From Amyelois transitella (Eukaryota > Arthropoda > Insecta > Lepidoptera > Pyralidae): 64,000 nt of DNA. Position 1 is the stretch's first letter, and each line of letters begins with the position of its first letter. The DNA lies in the NCBI RefSeq assembly GCF_032362555.1, contig NC_083531.1:2852001-2916000 (forward strand), in the 5' to 3' direction. Under the pieces are notes generated by a model. That model had not been told where the DNA came from. It made no database searches and saw only the letters and a program-made list of their open reading frames with translations. This document shows positions 30,861 through 42,540 of this stretch, piece by piece. A program made the position numbers and the translations under genes.

Positions 30861-31517
30861 GTACGACATTTGATTTGCAACACACAATTTACAATTTCAT
30901 ATGGAATACAAATTAATTAGAGTATGAATTGCAGCAATACAAAAAGGTCACAACTCAAACGAATTTATTGCTGTAGAGCAATACGCTGATTTTCAGTTAT
31001 GACCTCGATGCCGTGCAGGTCGATCTGCGCACGTAATAAAAAAAAACATTAACAAACAAACAAAGACTCGTGTCGTGACTTTAAGTTTTAATTGTATATG
31101 TGTCATAAATGTAGCGGCTTAACAACCAAAAGAGTATCCCAAAATATTTGAAAATTTAATACACGCCCCGGCATCGCTCGTGTAACCTTTTTCTTGAATC
31201 GCTCTTTAAAATATACATATAATGGGAATGGAATAGAAGAGGACATGAGGAGCTGAAACCGCCATCGGTTCCGAATAAGTATGTTCTGTAGATCTAAAAG
31301 ATGGCTGCGTAATTTAACTTTGAACGAAATGAGAGATGCTTGAATAAATATTCCATTAAGGTTTTTAATACCAATGATTACTAAGTAAAACAGTTAACGA
31401 GTATTATGCTATGACATATAACAAATCAGAAAGAGACGGTAATCAACGATGGCCTAACTGGGCCCGATAATTGTCGATCGAGATATCGTCGTCTCTCATT
31501 ATTTGCATGAGATTTGC
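30861..31517. other. No gene recognised
   Basis: Moderately AT-rich with scattered stops; the left part may be decayed hAT. Nothing definite. Confidence 0.4.
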
Positions 31518-31521
31518 CTAT

Positions 31522-34422
31522 CCCTTTACAACCGGACACATAAAGTTGTGAGTTTATGAAAAAAACTGTACTTAGACTTGTATTATGGTTCTAAAGAATA
31601 CAGGAAAAATAGAGAAAAATTCGGAAAAGCCCCATTTCCCGGAAAATGACGTGCACGATCGTGCGCTTCAGATTATAACTGACATTTGCACGATCGTGCA
31701 AGTTTTATATTTTTTGTAAATAAAACTCCAATAAGTAACAAAATCAAATATTTTTTTATTAGAAAACACTTAAAAACGCTTTATCTTTAATCAGTCTCAA
31801 AAATTTACCAGTCTTCATAATAGGAACAAGCTTTCATAGTTATTTTTAAAAGTTTAACAAAATTAAATGTCTTTTCATGACTTAAAAATTATAAAAATAC
31901 TCAAAACAAAAAACAACTCTCCATAATTAAAATATAAAATTACTTTTACATTAGGCAGAATGAAAATCTTTGAAACAATTCTGATTACGAGCTATACAAA
32001 GATAGGCATTGCATTTGATGCATCGTGTCTTCGTACGACTTTTGCAATTTTCATTTTGACATGCTCTAGGAGACTTAAGGTCATCAAACTGTGGCAAGTG
32101 ATTATAACCATCATATCTTAAAGATATAGAAGGCTTTATGGCCTTTTTAAACTTTTTTGGCACATTAATCTCCATCGTATCTTCATCAGAGGAACGACGC
32201 TGCTTATCAGGGCTATTTAGCAATACCTCCGCTATTTCAAGACGAAAATCTAACAAATCTAACGTTTTATTTCTTGGGTATTTGTTAGCTAAACAATCAT
32301 TTTTGTAAGCGCGCCAAGAATTAACTAAAGACAAATCTAAAAAATGAATAAGTACCTTCAATGTCCATTTTTTAGTTTTTATAAAAGTTCTATAGTATTC
32401 CATTTGCTGGTCCAGGACATCCACCCCGCCCATGTGTTTGTTATAATTCATCACTATTTTAGGGGCTGGTACGTCGATATATTGACGGTTTTTCCTATCC
32501 CACCGTTTCACAATATCTGTGGTCGAGGCACCTGTACAGTTGGACGCTAGGGTTACAGTGGTATTGTCCTTCCATTTTACAAGAACTGATGAATCCCGCA
32601 CCATTTGCTGACTTTCGCCTCGTTGCATAAGTGAGTCCTTTTTAAACTTAAGGCTAGTCCTGTCAGGTATTCGATTATGCATTATAGTCCCAGTGCTGTG
32701 GATACCTCGCTTGTTTAACTCCTCTATCAAAGGTATCGTAGTAAAATACCTATCGTGGTACAAGCAACTGCCAACTGGGACACTTCTAGCTAAATGAAGA
32801 ATGACAGATGGTCCGAGGCCTAGCCTCGTCTCTTCAAACATTGTCTTTGCGCCTTTGTAAATCTCAAAATCCAACATGAGGCCTGAACTAGTCGTCAAAA
32901 CAAAGTTTTTGAGTCCCACAGGTCGAGGTTTGTTTTTTACCACTTGACGGACGGCACATCTTCCAGTAAATGGTATCATCTGCTCGTCGATAGAGTAGTA
33001 ACCGGGAGTACGTTCTTGTTTATAACATCCATTTCTTACTTGGTCTATAATTGGCTGCACCTTCCAAAGTACATTAGGTTCTTGACTAGGGGGTTGAATG
33101 TCTGTATTAACAACATGCAATGCATTTCTGAGTGCTTGAAAGCGATCTCTGCTCATCTTAGACGTAATTTTTTCTAATGCTATTCCAGCCCGCCAATACA
33201 TTGTCACCCTTGGATAGGGAATACAACCCATCATGATATGGATTCCAAATAACTTAATTATTTCAGATCGAGATGTTTTTAATTCTCTGCCACTCTTTCG
33301 CATGAAATAATTATTTGTACACAAACTTATTAGTTCATAAAACTCGTCATCAAAATATTCTTTGAAATACTCTACAGGAGCTTGAACTGGTCTTACGCTG
33401 GGTTTTTCAAAATTGTGTGGCTTATCTTCAAAAGGTGTTTCTTTCCAAAGATCAGGGCGCGAAGTCGATGGTTGGTTTTGTATGGAGAAAGTAGACCTGT
33501 TAGTAGAATTCGGTTGAACTGGTTGAATGTTAGCAGTGTTGCGCCTAGTACTGTTCCTGTTTTCTCTAGAGGACGATACAGTAGGAGAATGACTTGATGA
33601 CGACCTTGTAGATGATCTTTGTGCGAAATTATCAGGGGTTGGTGTATTAATTGTGTGACTTGGCAATTGGCTCACCTGAAGTGGGATATTGTTCGTATTT
33701 GCTGAAGAACAGGAGATATCTTCGCCAAATGACACAGCTGACGGCGGTGGTAGACACTGTCCTTGGTCGGGGATGGGCTCAGCATAACTCTGGTCTAATA
33801 AGACGTCTCCAGAATCCAGGCCTTCTAATACCAGCCGTTCAATCGCAGTTGGGTCACAATCGTCGTCTGAATCTTCGAATTCGTCAATATCCGAGAGATT
33901 ACCATCACCCATCGCTGTCAAAACGTTCTCTATATCATTTTCATTTAGAGGCAGGCCTGAAAGAAACATTTATTATGTTATAAATGCAAATAAAAAGCAA
34001 ACCAAAACAAAATCTGCGAAAATTAAGTTCAGCGCACTCATACCGAAAGCACACGAACGTGCAACATTTTTATTTTAGCAGTATTTCTATTAATTCCCGT
34101 GTACATTTTATTAAAAATCTTATTCCATTCGATACTTTAATACCTTTACTACATATAATCATAATAGCACATTCATTTTACCATAAAAAAGTAAATAAAA
34201 ATAATACTTACGTGAGCCGCCGATTCCGCCAAAAAACCCAGCCATGTTCGACGCCTCACTGCCTGCGACTGAGAGGTCACGAGGTCACGCAATATTTATT
34301 ATTCGCAGGAATAGATCTTGCACGCTCGATCAGTGTCGTTTGCGTCCACGAAAACGAAATCGCGCGTCGTCCAGAATTTTTCAAAGTATGATGCACGTTT
34401 AGTTTGAGTCGGTTGTAAAGGG
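31522..34422 (-). mobile_element. piggyBac-like element B, intact, flanked by CTAT
   Basis: The 13-bp inverted ends CCCTTTACAACCG (31522-31534) and its complement (34410-34422) are flanked directly by CTAT on both sides (31518-31521, 34423-34426), not by the TTAA typical of piggyBac. A palindromic word TGCACGATCGTGC occurs twice in the left subterminal zone (about 31652 and 31695). Length 2901 bp. It encodes an unbroken two-exon transposase. Confidence 0.9.
31951..34245 (-). CDS. piggyBac-like transposase, two exons, intact (about 679 residues)
   Basis: Exon 1 is 34245-34212 (MAGFFGGIGGS), donor CAC/GTAAGT. Exon 2 is 33956-31951 after TTTCTTTCAG. The joined codon is CGC and the frame continues LPLNENDIENVLTAMG. 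The Met seen in the open frame at 33969 lies in the intron, so I take 34245 as the start. An acidic N-terminus is followed by the core with YYSIDEQMIPFTGRC (about residue 335), LYHDRYFTTIPL (about 412) and KHMGGVDVLDQQ (about 520), the three catalytic Asp. The Cys-rich end has CKSRTKTRCIKCNAYLC. The same clade as 57285-59222. Confidence 0.92.
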
Positions 34423-34426
34423 CTAT

Positions 34427-35030
34427 AGAGGGAAGCCTGCGACAGCCAGACTTTTCATTTCAATAAGGTTGAAAGTTTGTCTGCACACGAACCTAACATG
34501 ATAGGTAGTAGTTCCTTTGAAAGTTATTGGGTAGCAATTTTATTACTTCGTGTGAGCAAGTGAGATCTAGGATATATTAAATAATCTCGCTTGCTCACAC
34601 TCGCTTGTTCTAGTTACTAGCGTTACTTGGATTCCGAAGTTATTCAAGGATTTTTTTTTTTGCTATTTTAGTGTTACTGACAATTTTTTATGTTTTAAGG
34701 TGCCATTTGAACTAAGTAACTGACTGACTAACTAACTGATATCTAAGAATTACAATACCCGTGTCTTCAAACACGGAAATCAGCAAGAAATATTAAACAA
34801 GAGGAAGCAAAATAAAACATTCAAAAATTAAAAATACCTAGTTAATTTTATTGAAACAGTTTACCTATAGTTTTATTTACATATTGATGATTATATAAAG
34901 CTATACATACAGTATATTACACTAATTGTATCATCCACTTATCTCCTGTTATTTAGTTAACAGATTAATTATTCGTTTTCATAAAGAAAAGATATTGAAG
35001 CTGTCCTTAAAATACTATTTAAGTAATTAG
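34427..35030. other. Spacer with one hairpin, no gene seen
   Basis: Contains an inverted repeat at about 34550-34603 (GTGTGAGCAAGTGAGAT and its near-complement, one mismatch). The rest is AT-rich without conserved frames. Confidence 0.5.
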
Positions 35031-35039
35031 TACATTAAT

Positions 35040-35712
35040 ATAAATTGGCAGTACCTTTCACGCACTATATGGACTCGATGCACAGGGCAGTTGTCTTGCA
35101 CAAATGATATTGTTGGCATATCATCAATCGGATAAATACACCGCACAGTTGGTAACATGGTTTCTTCCAGCACTTGCACATAATGAGTAGCTGAAGCGCG
35201 TCCTGCCAACCACACCTGTTCCCCAGGTCCAGCAGCACTCATCCAGCCCCACATATTTACAGATATGCGTCCAGACTCCATATTTGGCACAATATTTTTT
35301 TCTTCATACCGAGTTGCATTTCTTCGCCATAAATGAAGCCTACCGTGTTGCGATGACATAAACGAACTTTTCGTCCGTAAATATCGCTTTTTTCCAGTCA
35401 AAATCCAAATACTGCCGAGCAAATTCTAAACGTTTTTGCTTATTTATTTCGGATAAATACGGCTTTCTTGCTGGCTGTTTGTGGTTTAGTCCCTCACGGT
35501 GCAAAACTCGACGAACAGTTACCACTGATGTGTCGAACTGTTCCGCAAATATTCAGGTCGGTACGAAGCCATTATTTTCGTACTGTTCCACCATTGATCT
35601 CCGCTGTGTGGTGTCGCTGTGTTGATAAGCGGACGACTTTTTACACTACCCTCTTCTTGATGGCGCGTTACCCAACGCTTCACCGCTTGTTGTTTATTGT
35701 GTTATTTGTGTA
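35040..35712 (-). pseudogene. Tc1-like transposase fragment
   Basis: The minus strand reads KRWVTRHQEEGSVKSRPL (helix-turn-helix end) with breaks, then VRRVLHREGLNHKQPARKPY, FDWKKAIFTDEKFVY (first Asp), a frame change near 35350, GRLHLWRRNATRYEE, MWGWMSAAGPGEQVW and ISFVQDNCPVHRVHIV (second Asp). The last acidic residue is missing at 35040. Decayed. Confidence 0.82.
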
Positions 35713-35809
35713 AATGTGTGAGTGATAGCAGCGGTGCAAGCTATAAAGTTTTGCGAACTATGACTGCAATTATGAACGCGAGTACATATGTACCTATGAT
35801 ATTTTAGAT

Positions 35810-37567
35810 TCAAGTATTTTCCTCTTGCACGCTGTGGCTTTTCTTGTGAGCGTGGTACGAAGATTTACGCCAATAAAACTTGTTGCACACTTTACAATAC
35901 ACAGATTTCTTTGGCTGAAAAGAAAAAAATATTGTTAACACTTATGTGATCTTAGCTTCTATGCTGGTAGGGTAGGGAAGAGAATACAGAATTTGCCAAC
36001 TTCTAGTCTTACCGTGCAGATTTTAAAAGTCAATCAAGGAAAAGGCTTAGCTCATCTTTTAGGCGATGGGTTAGCAATTTGCACTATTTGAATCTTAGTT
36101 CCATCAGTTAGCCCCGTCTACTCCATAAAACGAATTATTGTTCCGCCCAGACTTTTTCTCTGGAAGGAGTCCGCATCAGACCACACGATCCTGCATTAGG
36201 TAAGTCAAGTTTTTACACGAACTCCGTCTTACATCCGCAACCTTTGCAGAGGAATCCATATTGGATTATGGTTCTACATCCAGCTACCTGAATGTGCAGG
36301 TTTCTCCACGATTGTGTATAAGTAGATGGAGTGGTAAGTTACTGCTGAATATGACGTCGCAACTGATGGTTGTGACAAGATAACATTTTAAGTACATATT
36401 ACATACATACATACATTTATTACATACATACATACATTTATTACATACACACATACATATGGTCACGCCCATATCCCTTGCGGGGTAGACAAAGTCATCA
36501 GTCTTGAAAAGACAAGTATTGCATCTTATGTAATTCTGAGATTTATTTGACAGCTTTAGTGGTGCGCAGAAAATTGCGTCCATGATGCATAAAGACACAT
36601 CATTCTCATAGTTTTCAAATACTTTTCTATTGTCATACTAGAGTATTCGCGTGTCAAATAAAGGTAATATTCATGTCATATCATGTCATAATGTCAAATA
36701 AAGGTAATAAGGTAGTCAAATAAAAAATATTTAGGAAATCCTTGCTTAGAGCACCCCTTGACTTAATAAGCTACATGCCAAATTTCAAATCTCTACTTGT
36801 CTGTCAGTCCGTCACTCATTTTCATATTAATATTGATGTACCAATTTATATATACATGGAAAGCACTCACCGTAAAATTATGTATGGCCTTCAAATGAAA
36901 CTGAAAGCTGCCTTTATTGACGAAGAACTTCTTACAAATGTCACACTGAACGCTCTTTCTGCCTTTGTGTATTCTGAAATATGAAAAAACTTAATAAATA
37001 AAAATGAAACAGTAAAAAAGAAATTTATGTTCATTAAATAAATAAATATATAAATTAATAAAATATAAATATATACGGGACAAATTACACAGATTGAGTT
37101 AGCCTCGAAGTAAGTTCGAAACTTGTGTTTCGAGATACTAACTCAACGATACTATATTTATAATAAATACTTATATAGATAAGCATCCAAGACCCAGGCC
37201 AATCAGAGAAAAATTCGTTTCTTATCATACCTTGGCCGGGATTTAAACTCGGTACCTTCCGTGCCACAAACAAGCGCACTGCCGAGGGGCCACGATATTT
37301 ATGACATCACAAAAATTTGTTATTTACATAAAGAAATTAGTTAAATAATTAAATAATATATTAATTAATGTCTAAACAGTAAATAATAAAAGGTGACAAA
37401 AAAATATTTCTATCAACTCACGGGCAAGAAACAAGTTTAACTAAATAAATACTTACAGCTCATGTAACTTCCTACTGTAGTCTTTTGTGAATGTCTGATT
37501 ACAATACTTGCAAGCGTGCTTCACCTCGTGTACTGCTTTCTTGTGATGGGTCAGCAGGCTCTCTAAC
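35810..37567 (-). CDS. Host C2H2 zinc-finger protein, last three exons
   Basis: Three short exons fit together exactly. Exon A 37567-37457 has a CAG acceptor and GTAAGT donor, exon B 36973-36871 has TTTCAG and GTGAGT, and exon C 35914-35810 has TTTTCAG and ends in TGA. Phases match at both joins. They encode the tail of one finger (LESLLTHHKKAVH) and three complete fingers with C-x2-C-x12-H-x3/4-H spacing: CKYCNQTFTKDYSRKLHELIH is split over introns, CDICKKFFVNKGSFQFH..., and CKVCNKFYWRKSSYHAHKKSH. It ends HSVQEENT. Probable sequence-specific DNA-binding nuclear protein. Upstream exons must lie to the right, beyond what I can recognise. Introns carry SINEs. Confidence 0.88.
35945..36330 (+). 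repeat. Lepidopteran SINE-like repeat relics in a host intron
   Basis: CTTTTAGGCGATGGGTTAGC (about 36056) matches the body of the repeat at 46345-46625. CAACCTTTGCAGAGGAATCC, then CTGAATGTGCAGGTTTC (about 36240-36310) matches another repeat type I recognise from Lepidoptera. Both copies are diverged. Confidence 0.65.
36390..36565 (-). repeat. (ACAT)n and inverted copy of the lepidopteran repeat tail
   Basis: ACATACATACATTTATT repeats to about 36455. Then ATGGTCACGCCCATATCCCT and GGGGTAGACAAAG read as the reverse complement of the tail at about 46570-46615. Confidence 0.75.
37068..37290 (-). repeat. tRNA-headed lepidopteran SINE
   Basis: Minus strand: CCTCGGCAGTGCGCTTGTTT (A-box side), GGTACCGAGTTTAAATCCC (decayed B box), then CTGATTGGCCTGGGTCTTGG and TATCGTTGAGTTAGTATCTC. 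I recognise this head and body from moth genomes. It lies in the intron between zinc-finger exons A and B. Confidence 0.75.
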
Positions 37568-37925
37568 CTGGAATCCATATCCATAAATACAATAAAACTA
37601 GCTTTTAACTACTAAACTAGCCACCTACATGCGCGAAATTAACGACACCGACAAAATAGTACAGATTTTTCTCAAATTGCAAGTGATTACTTAAGTCTTA
37701 TTTATAATTATTACTATAGAAATCGAGGATGATATAATTGTTAAATAAACATCATAAATTTTAATAAGGACACAAAAAAAAGTAGCTTTCAGTACCCGAA
37801 ACAGATTTGAACCATTCACGCATTAATTGATAAAATAACGGCAAACTGCTTCAATGCTAAAGAAAAATTACAATCCCGGCGAAAAGAAAGAACTCTTACC
37901 ATGTCATGAACAAACAACAAATTAC
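37568..37925. other. Probable upstream intron of the zinc-finger gene, no feature seen
   Basis: AT-rich, no frame. The intron presumably continues through the transposon nest to the right. Confidence 0.4.
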
Positions 37926-38885
37926 ATGGAAACAAAAAATTATAGAAGAAGGCTGGAAGAAGAAATAGAGAGGGAGTATGAAAATGAAGAGGAGGGTTCA
38001 CTTGACTCGGCCTCAGAGTCGCGGGATAGAGTGGAGGAGAAATACATCTGAACGCGCCGCTTTATTTTACTATTCCTATCCCTTTTCATTCCGCACAATA
38101 CGATAGTGACAGCATATGTGGTTTCTTCGGAGCTCGACAACACTCGACGGCTTACGAATGGACCCATAGAACATTTCAATTCAAATTTGAAAACTAGTGA
38201 TTGAAGAAAAAATATGGCCGCATATTGACCGCTCCGCTCATATAATAAAAATAGTAAAAGTGCGTATCTTTGAAACAAGAAGAACCCTGGCCAGGGCCCA
38301 AGAAGCCAACATACAAGAAATTAAGGTACGTGTTGTGCGTTTACATTCCCGCTTCCCGCTTCTTCCTTTCGGATTTTCAATTTTCACAATATTCTCTCTT
38401 TACCAAAAATCCAGCGACCTAAATAATTTTTCCGCTATCCCAACATCTCAACACTTCCGATTCCGAATTTTTTCCAAACGAATCTTCAGAACCTGAGGAT
38501 GACATCATTCGACCAAGTAAGAGACAAAGAACTCAAATTATAGACTCTGACAACTCTTCAAGCGATATTCATGAAATGAATTCTCTTCTAACTTCAAATC
38601 AAGGTAATCAGCGTGTTCTTCGAGCAAATTCCAGATTCCTTTACGGGAAAAACAAACATAAGCGGTCGTCTGTACCTAGATCAGCTACTACTCGTATATT
38701 GAGACGGAACATCATACGAGAAGATAGGGAATTAGACGAACCAATAGATTTATTTCGGCTTTTCTTTACTGATAATATGCTGCAACAAGTTGTGATATTA
38801 ACAAACGCAGAGATTCTTAATCAAAGGAATAAATCGCTAACTTATTGCAAGAACGTCATTTCTCAAAATCATAGTTTATTAAGAC
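37926..38885 (+). pseudogene. piggyBac-like transposase N-terminus, interrupted
   Basis: The ATG at 37926 gives METKNYRRRLEEEIEREYEN and an acidic Ser-rich leader up to about 38048. About 390 bp of unrelated sequence follows. The leader resumes near 38455 with SSEPEDDIIRPSKRQRTQ, then RFLYGKNKHKRSSVPRSA and PIDLFRLFFTDNMLQ. It ends at TNAEI. The order matches element A (1-901), but the copy is diverged. The rest is missing; a hAT follows from about 38900, and a piggyBac C-terminus lies beyond it at 41900. Confidence 0.8.
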
Positions 38886-40281
38886 AATAGGGATGAGGAC
38901 TGTACTCAAATAAGTAGGTATAAAATGTTACCACCAAAAGGTAGTTTCTATAGTAAAAATAATAAAAAACACAATATTTTCCTCAATAAACAAGGGATTA
39001 TTTTTTTATTTAATAAAATGTAATTAAATATTTCACTCTCAAGTCACGTGACAATGAACACCAATCAAAATGCGTAAAAGTATAAATTTTGGTGTGTCTC
39101 ATTTAACCGAGCCCCATAATGCTGGTTATTTTAGTCAAATGCTAATAAAAATGACTGAAAAATGGGGCATTTTTTCAGAAAAAGTTGCAGCAATTGTTAC
39201 TGATAACGGTGCGAATATCATCAAAGCCGTAACAATCCCATTTGGCAAACAAAAACACTTATGGTGTTTCGCCCACACCTTAAATTTGGTAGCTCAAAAA
39301 CCTTTTGACGAGAAAGGTGGTATTGAAAATACCAAACAGTTACTAAACATTGTAAAGGACATAACTAGATATTGTAAACAGAATGTAAATGTTGCTGATG
39401 CTCTTCGTAAAGCGCAAAATGATATAGCAGTACCACTGAAATTCATTCAGTCAGTTTGCACGCGATGGAATTCAAATTACTATCAGCTAGTTCGATTTGT
39501 AAAGTTATCAAATCTACTTGCTCCAATATTACTTAACCACCCGAAAGCTCCACCAATGTTAACAGCCAGTCAACTGGAAGGTATTAGAGATCTTATAAAT
39601 ATTTTAAAACCCATGGAAGCTGTGACAAAAGAAGTATCTGTAGAAAAATTTGTAACATCAAGCAAAATTATACCAATTGTATCCTGTCTTTTAAAAACAT
39701 ATAGTGCTATGAAGACGGAAACGGATGTTGGTTCTGCAACTAAAAATTTAATATTGGAAGAATTAAGTAAGAGATTTGGTACAGTGGAACAAGTTCATGT
39801 TTTAGCTACCACGACACTACTGGGTCAGAGGTTCAAGAAAATTCATTTTTCTGACAGAGCTATTAATAAAATTAATAGTATGATCGTAACTTCAAAACAA
39901 TAGTTAGAGAACAATATAAATCATGAAATACCAGAAAAAAATTTGGAAAGCCAGATGAAGGAAGCAGAAGAATCTAACATTTGGGAATTTCACAACAAGT
40001 TGGTAAAAAATCAGCTGCAATCACTTCAAACAGAAAGTCAAGGAGAAGGTTTACAAGATGAATTAAAACATTATTTATTAACACAGCCTGTCGTCGACTT
40101 CAAAACGTCGGACTCTATCACATATTGGTATCACCAAAGAAATTCCTTGTACAGCTCAATGACGCCGATTGCCAACAAATACTTTTGCATAGTTGGAACA
40201 TCTGTTCCATGTGAAAGGCTTTTTTCTGTTGCAGGAAATATTGCTAGTGACGAAAGGAGTCGTCTAGATCCCGAGCGATTA

Positions 40282-41576
40282 CGAGGGGTGATCCAAAAGT
40301 AATGATAATCAGTTATTTCTAGTGCACAAAGAAATAAAAAAAATATGTCAGCCACTTGCTCAGTTATCCACTAGTTCAGGTAAAAAAAATCATATAAATA
40401 GGTCACGATTCCCGGGAGCTACATTCATTTGAATACGAACAGTCAAGGAGTGAACATCAAAATGGACAAAAACGAAATCAGAGCCGTGATTAAATACCTC
40501 TGCTTGAAAAAAATGTCTACCAAAGACATACACAGCGACCTGGTGGAAACATTAGGGGACTCTGCTCCTCCATATTCTACAGTTGCACGCTGGGTTAAGG
40601 AGTTTAAGCTGGGAAGAACATCGACGGAAGACGAACACCGCGAAGGACGCCCATCGACCTCTCTCACTGAAGAAAATGTGAAAAAAGTTGAAGAAGTTAT
40701 ATTGGCAGATCGAAGAGTGACTATTAGGCATGTAGCTGAGGTCACAGGGATCTCATATGGCAGCATTCAAAGAATCCTTACGAACGAATTGCATATGAGA
40801 AAGGTCTCCGCGCGTTGGGTACCGAAAATGTTAAACGACGAGCAAAAGAAGAAACGAATCGACATGTCAAGAGCAAATCTCGAAAAGTTCCAGGCAGACA
40901 AGGAAAATTTTTTGTCACGTTTTGTGACCATGGACGAGACCTGGATCCATCACTTTGATCCTGAAACAAAACAGCAATCGATGACATGGAAACGAGCCGA
41001 TGAACCGACGCCGAAGAAATTCAAAATGTCAAGCTCAGCGTGGAAGGTTATGGCGTCTGTTTTTTGGGATGCTGAAGGAATAATCATGGTGGACTACTTG
41101 GAGAAGGGGGCCACTATTACAGGCTCTTACTATGCAGAACAAATAAGAAGATTGCGGGAGGCTATTAAGGAGAAAAGGCGAGGCAAACTGCGGGCTGGAG
41201 TGCTGTTCCATCAAGACAACGCACCGGCTCACAAAGCTGCAGTTGCCATGGCTGCCATTCAAGAAGCGGGCTTTGAGCTGGTGGAACACCCACCTTATTC
41301 ACCAGATCTAGCCCCCAGTGACTTCTATCTCTTTCCTCGACTCAAGGAACACCTCCGGGGCAAGAAATTTGACGATGATAGCGATGTGATGGCCGCGGTT
41401 GACGAGTTTTTTGAGAGTCAGGATAAAGAATTTTTTTCTAAAGGTATTTTAGGTTTAGAAAAAAGATGGACTAAATGTATAGACTTGCTAGGAGACTATG
41501 TTGAGAAATAAATTTATTTATATAATATATTCATTGTATTTATTATTGATTATCATTACTTTTGGATCACCCCTCG
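40282..41576 (+). mobile_element. mariner element, complete
   Basis: The perfect 30-bp inverted ends begin CGAGGGGTGATCCAAAAGTA and lie at 40282 and 41576, with TA on both sides (40280-40281, 41577-41578). Length 1295 bp. The transposase is open. Its insertion into the hAT frame is clean: removal restores PERLDKLIFLKSL. Confidence 0.96.
40462..41511 (+). CDS. mariner transposase, intact, 349 residues
   Basis: The ATG at 40462 (MDKNEIRAVIKYLCLKKMST) is the first in frame. Helix-turn-helix regions are YSTVARWVKEFKLGRTST and RRVTIRHVAEVTGISYGSIQ. The linker motif is WVPKMLNDEQKKKR. Catalytic region: TMDETWIHHFDPET, LFHQDNAPAHKAA and YSPDLAPSDFYLFPRL. Thirty-four residues lie between the second and third Asp, the D,D34D pattern of mariner. 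It ends GDYVEK. Nothing is broken, so catalytic activity is plausible but untested. Confidence 0.95.
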   Translation: MDKNEIRAVIKYLCLKKMSTKDIHSDLVETLGDSAPPYSTVARWVKEFKLGRTSTEDEHREGRPSTSLTEENVKKVEEVILADRRVTIRHVAEVTGISYGSIQRILTNELHMRKVSARWVPKMLNDEQKKKRIDMSRANLEKFQADKENFLSRFVTMDETWIHHFDPETKQQSMTWKRADEPTPKKFKMSSSAWKVMASVFWDAEGIIMVDYLEKGATITGSYYAEQIRRLREAIKEKRRGKLRAGVLFHQDNAPAHKAAVAMAAIQEAGFELVEHPPYSPDLAPSDFYLFPRLKEHLRGKKFDDDSDVMAAVDEFFESQDKEFFSKGILGLEKRWTKCIDLLGDYVEK

Positions 41577-41640
41577 TAGACAAATTAATTTTTTTAAAGT
41601 CACTCGACTTAAAATACTGGGAAATGTGATTTTTTTGTTG

Positions 41641-41899
41641 AATTTTTATTTAACTTTAATAAAATTTTATAAACTTACAATTTGATTAATTTATTTTTTA
41701 TGACTGACTTGTTTAGGTTAGACTACAGACAGACTGCCTAATTGGTCTCCTACATTTCCTACATTACTTGTATTAACGGTAAATTATCATCAATAATGCT
41801 CTGTGTCTATATGAGGCATGTTTGAAAAATCCGCGATTAATCCAAAATCGATTTTTAATGCTCGATCTAATCGAGAATCGATTCTAGTATGTTCGATTG
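41641..41899. other. hAT 3' flank, no gene
   Basis: AT-rich with ATCGATT/AATCGAT words in both orientations near 41840-41900, possibly hAT subterminal repeats. Confidence 0.4.
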
Positions 41900-42083
41900 A
41901 CTGATCTAAATGACTATATTAGAACTAAAATTTAGATCATCTACCCCTAGTTCTCGACTCCCAAAACCGTTGCAGGATGACAGGGGGCAGGTCAACAAAA
42001 GCAAGACATCAGTGTCGTACTTGCAAGGTTATTTTGTGCTTAATGGCTGGTAGAAATTGCTACAAAGCCTATCACGAGAAGTA
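41900..42083 (+). pseudogene. piggyBac-like C-terminal cysteine-rich fragment
   Basis: Reads PSSRLPKPLQDDRGQVNKSK, a frame change, then QCRTCKVILCLMAGRNCYKA and YHEK with TAA, the Cys-rich tail of piggyBac-like transposases (compare CEKCRVELCFYKDKNCFRNF at 59155). It may belong with the N-terminus at 37926 or to a separate copy. Confidence 0.65.
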
Positions 42084-42254
42084 ATTACTATTACTTTAAC
42101 TATATCACTACTTTTTCTCTGTATTTTTCTTTTTTTTTTATAAAGTCGTTTAGAAAATATATGGAGTTTATGTACTTTTAGATGTATTGAGACCCGAGGT
42201 TGGAAATTGGAGACATATATTACTGTTTTTTGGAGCTCTGTGGTGAAAATCCAC

Positions 42255-42540
42255 TATTTTCGATCGGATTGTTATTGGTGATGAAACGTGGGTTCATAAC
42301 TATGACCCTGAGAGCAAGCAAGAGTCTATGCAGTGGCATAGAAAAGGAACAGACCCACCGAAGAAGTTCAAAGTCACCCCGTCCGCAGGAAAGCTCATGA
42401 CCACAGTGTTTTGGGATTCTAAGGGAAAATTGACCGCAGGCAGGTGTCTTGCTGCTTCACGTCAACGCTCCGGTCCACAAGGCGCGTATCGCCAAGGTTG
42501 CTGTGCAGGAACGTGGGTTTGAAGAAATCAATCATCCACC
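42255..42540 (+). pseudogene. mariner transposase fragment
   Basis: Reads FDRIVIGDETWVHNYDPESK, QESMQWHRKGTDPPKKFKVT, TTVFWDSKGKL, a frame change with a deletion, then LLHVNAPVHKARIAKVAVQE, RGFEEINHPP. The second catalytic Asp is Val here (HVNAP for HDNAP). It is a different lineage from the intact mariner at 40282. It fuses directly to a MULE piece at 42541. Confidence 0.85.

Larger units (their letters stand above)
39068..41640 (+). pseudogene. hAT transposase, split by a mariner
   Basis: Reads INFGVSHLTEPHNAGYFSQM, AAIVTDNGANIIKAV, HLWCFAHTLNLVAQKPFDE, VCTRWNSNYYQLVRFVK, then a TAG at 39901, and the dimerisation region DSITYWYHQRNSLYSSMTP, GTSVPCERLFSVAGNI, up to LDPERL at 40279. After the mariner (40282-41576) the frame resumes DKLIFLKSLDLKYWEM and stops. 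The N-terminus is missing, and only one nonsense codon lies in the remaining frame. Confidence 0.88.
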
